A stretch of DNA of 64,000 nt, from positions 217,226 through 281,225 of the forward strand of contig CALUPW010000002.1 in the NCBI GenBank assembly GCA_944322785.1, given 5' to 3'. The position numbers and the translations under genes are program-made. The notes beneath the pieces are model-generated. The model was not told the DNA's origin, searched no databases, and worked only from the letters and a program-made list of their open reading frames with translations. Position 1 is the first letter of the stretch, and each line of letters starts with the position of its first letter. Below, one piece after another: positions 61,672-64,000 of this stretch. The DNA is from Candidatus Gastranaerophilales bacterium. Its GTDB lineage: Bacteria; Cyanobacteriota; Vampirovibrionia; Gastranaerophilales; Gastranaerophilaceae.

Positions 61672-63660
61672 ATGATTAATAAAAATACTACCAGTAAAAT
61701 TATATTAATATCTTCATTTGCCGTAATATTTTTTGCAGGCGGAATTTTCTTTAATAAACTTTATCAAACACCTTTGAAATCTCAAAAAATCTATAAGGAA
61801 GCTCTGGAAGATTTTCGAAAAAAAGATTATTCAAATTCATATTATTTATTTTCAAGAATTTCAATGTTTTCAGATTTAAAACCTGCGGCAATTTACCGTC
61901 AGGCAGAAGCAGCAAAAGCAATCGGCGATAATGAATCCGCCGTAAAAAAATATCAGCTGCTCTTTAATACCTATCCGAAAAATCCTTTGAGCACGAGAGC
62001 AAAATATTTAGCAGCACAAATCTTGACCGACAGCAGCCCGAAGCTTGCAAAAAAATATTTTGAACAGATAATGCAGGATGCGCCGGATACGGATTATGCA
62101 ATTGCTGCCGAATATTATTGCGGGCTGATTTTAATGAAAGAATATACTAAGACAGAAAATACAATTTTCCCTCTGTCAAAAAAACATGATGTTGAAGATT
62201 ACTTCAGACATTATCTAAAAAAAGCTCCTGAAGGCAGACTCGCAATCAATGTAATTGATAACTGGCTGAATCTGGACAAAAGCATATCCTCAGACGATTA
62301 TCTTTTGATGGCTAATTCTCTTTACAAATTCGGTGAATATCCGAGGGTTAAAGAACTTCTTGAAAAAACAAATCAGGTCGAAAACTGGGTTTTAAAAGCT
62401 AAAAATCTTAGTGTTATGGGACACAAACAGGAAGCTCTTTCTGTTCTTGACAACGGATTTGCAGAAAACACCTCCTATGTATCAGAAGACGATGTTATTG
62501 ATGCAATAAACTTGTATTTTGCATTAAGTTCAACCCCAAAATTACAGCTTGCAAAATCAATGGGCGGAATAGTTTCAGGTAAAGGACATGACTATGTTGC
62601 ATCGTTAAGATGCAAGTATTCAGACGGTTATGACAAAATCCAATGTTACAAAGAGCTGTATCTGGCTTATCCGGCAGGCAAATATGCAGACACAGCTCTG
62701 TCCGAAATTTTTATGGGTGCAATCAATTCAAATGATTACGAAAACGCCAAAAAAATCGGACAGGACTATCTGAATAAATTTCGGGATAAAGAAGACGCTC
62801 CAAAAATAATGTTCTGGCTCGGCAAAATTGCGGAAAGAAATCGTGATTACAGCGAATATATGAGTATTTACAAAAATGTAATCACAAGTTTTCCGGATAC
62901 CTATTATGCGTATCGTGCCTATTTAAGATTAAACCATCAAACAAATCCTATGATAACAGACTATATCAAACCCAGACCGGTTGAATATCCATATCAGTCT
63001 TCAAATAAAACAGTAAAAAAACTTGCCGAACTTGAAGATTACGATGTCTTATCGGAAATTACCGGCGATGATGAGTTTTTGAAAAGCTGGATTTTGTATA
63101 AACAGGGTGATTTTTCTCATTCAATGCTTATTGCACGAAACGCAATGGATAAACTGGCAATAAAACCGGATAAATACGATGTAAGATGGCGTCTGGTTTA
63201 CCCTGTTCATTATTATGAAGAAATCCAAAAATATGCTGATGAAACGGGCAACAATCCGCCGTTAATGCTTTCAATCGCACGTGAAGAAAGTTATTTCAAT
63301 CCGGAGGCTTCAAGCTACGCCGGCGCAAAAGGATTGATGCAGCTAATGCCTTCAACAGCAGCCGAAATAGCAAAGAAAAAAAATATCGGCTACTATGACC
63401 TTTTAAATGCATCATCAAACATAAAACTCGGCAATTACTATTATGCCTATATAAAAAGTATTCTTTCAGGCATGGATGTTTCTGCGATTGCCTCCTATAA
63501 CGGCGGTATAGGTTCTGTCACCCGCTGGAAAAAATCGCTTAATTATGACGATACCGACGGGTTTGTCGAACAAATTCCGTATGACGAAACTCAAAATTAT
63601 GTCAAAAAAGTTTTCAGAAGTTACTGGAATTATATAAGGATTTATAACGGGAATGACTGA
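61672..63660 (+). CDS. Slt70-like soluble lytic transglycosylase
   Basis: 662 residues. One N-terminal hydrophobic helix (about 10-28) either anchors the protein or acts as a signal. A helical TPR-like domain (about 40-480) forms the U-shaped platform, and a C-terminal SLT domain starts near 525: the catalytic Glu lies in IAREESYFNPEASSYAGAKGLMQLMPSTA, followed by YNGGIGSVTRW. It cleaves peptidoglycan between MurNAc and GlcNAc, giving anhydro ends, in the periplasm. It differs from the gene at 14260, which lacks a signal. No Shine-Dalgarno. Confidence 0.93.
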   Translation: MINKNTTSKIILISSFAVIFFAGGIFFNKLYQTPLKSQKIYKEALEDFRKKDYSNSYYLFSRISMFSDLKPAAIYRQAEAAKAIGDNESAVKKYQLLFNTYPKNPLSTRAKYLAAQILTDSSPKLAKKYFEQIMQDAPDTDYAIAAEYYCGLILMKEYTKTENTIFPLSKKHDVEDYFRHYLKKAPEGRLAINVIDNWLNLDKSISSDDYLLMANSLYKFGEYPRVKELLEKTNQVENWVLKAKNLSVMGHKQEALSVLDNGFAENTSYVSEDDVIDAINLYFALSSTPKLQLAKSMGGIVSGKGHDYVASLRCKYSDGYDKIQCYKELYLAYPAGKYADTALSEIFMGAINSNDYENAKKIGQDYLNKFRDKEDAPKIMFWLGKIAERNRDYSEYMSIYKNVITSFPDTYYAYRAYLRLNHQTNPMITDYIKPRPVEYPYQSSNKTVKKLAELEDYDVLSEITGDDEFLKSWILYKQGDFSHSMLIARNAMDKLAIKPDKYDVRWRLVYPVHYYEEIQKYADETGNNPPLMLSIAREESYFNPEASSYAGAKGLMQLMPSTAAEIAKKKNIGYYDLLNASSNIKLGNYYYAYIKSILSGMDVSAIASYNGGIGSVTRWKKSLNYDDTDGFVEQIPYDETQNYVKKVFRSYWNYIRIYNGND

Positions 63661-64000
63661 CAGCTAAAAGTAAGAAGGTATAAAAGCTTGAACTGCTGAT
63701 AAATAACCTTTAAAAAGTGAACTTTTTAAGAATGTTAAGCTTTGTAAATGCTTCAAAAATTTTTTTATCAAATCGCTTGACAAAAAAAATTGATGGCATA
63801 AGATAATAATTACTGGAGCAATTCAGTTGATAATTTACGGATGATACACTAGAAAATAGCAAATGCATTCGATTGATTTATTATTATACCTCATACAAAA
63901 TGAGGCTGTGTGAAAAAAAATAACAAAGCACATTGAAAACAGAATAGCTGAAAATACTTTGTTAATTCGATAGAAATGGTAAAGGACATAGCAAGCGGGA
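63661..64000 (+). other. Gene-free right edge: strong promoter and structured leader, possibly of an rRNA operon
   Basis: 340 bp with no ORF. An AT-only hairpin TTAAAAAG/CTTTTTAA (63710-63729) may end the transglycosylase transcript. TTGACA follows at 63777. Downstream are CCTCAT/ATGAGG (63889-63905) and an 8-bp stem TAACAAAG/CTTTGTTA (63921-63928, 63957-63964), which encloses ATTGAAAACAGAATAGC. That sequence resembles the TTGAAAAC-GAATA- phrases near rRNA genes. The 16S start is not in the window, so the identity is inferred. Confidence 0.5.
63777..63807 (+). promoter_or_regulatory. Strong promoter at the right edge
   Basis: TTGACA (63777-63782), with TAAGAT at 16 bp (63799-63804) or GATAAT at 19 bp (63802-63807). 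The transcript runs off the window. Confidence 0.6.

Overview
The window looks like a chromosomal segment of a non-photosynthetic relative of Cyanobacteria (Vampirovibrionia/Melainabacteria, probably the gut-type Gastranaerophilales). This is an inference from gene content. The ATP synthase beta and epsilon genes stand apart from the other ATPase genes, as in cyanobacteria. There is a Ycf45-type R3H/AAA ATPase, which is otherwise typical of cyanobacteria and plastids. minCDE are present, pheT stands without pheS, and pilin-like proteins are accompanied by fermentative ferredoxin enzymes. The DNA is AT-rich and packed with genes. No prophage, insertion sequence, CRISPR array or tRNA gene was seen.

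Layout. 1-2660: the 3' end of a large unrecognised protein gene, then 1.4 kb of tandem, mosaic, hairpin-rich repeats. 2661-5555: an acyltransferase and atpD-atpC. 5594-8651: a pilin-like gene facing an XRE regulator across a long palindrome, a two-gene chromate-type transporter, and a second pilin-like protein. 8667-15246: ComM-type ATPase, glycosyltransferase, a NrtR-like/secG/tcdA/SDR operon, and a transglycosylase-like protein without a signal peptide. 15396-17595: minC-minD-minE. 17730-27433: an S10-spc ribosomal cluster from rpsJ to rplR that ends before rpsE, has long structured spacers, and carries an internal terminator and probable restart before rplF. 27461-34793: a barrel-like protein, a DnaJ variant, a small helical protein, a rplI / methyltransferase / CooC-like / folD operon, and a glycosyltransferase. 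34797-45647: pheT, fusA, the Ycf45-like ATPase, glutaredoxin, ppdK and rsmD. 45707-50803: fixC-fixX-like genes, a duplicated-motif protein, and a four-subunit 2-oxoacid:ferredoxin oxidoreductase. 50966-63660: an 1843-residue repetitive coiled-coil protein coupled to a glcD-type oxidase, a HEXXH protein with a DUF3137-type membrane protein, manC, and a Slt70-like lytic transglycosylase. 63661-64000: a strong promoter and structured leader, possibly of an rRNA operon beyond the edge.

Metabolism. PPDK, the KorDABC-type oxidoreductase, FixCX-like electron carriers, the GlcD-type oxidase and a folate/one-carbon operon fit an anaerobic, ferredoxin-based lifestyle. GT9, GT2, ManC, the acyltransferase and two transglycosylase-type proteins point to a glycan-bearing envelope.

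The most unusual signal is a shared sequence, AATACTTTATAT followed by AT-rich bases, 39-53 nt upstream of three unlinked genes (14260, 28090 reverse, 29478). All three encode proteins that look envelope-associated or extracellular. None has a Sec signal peptide, and in each case an in-frame stop excludes an upstream start. One of them shares a C-terminal helical segment with the protein at the left edge. This could mark a co-regulated, signal-peptide-independent export or surface system. Other points worth checking are the coiled-coil repeats, the split spc operon, the one-carbon operon and the mosaic repeats.
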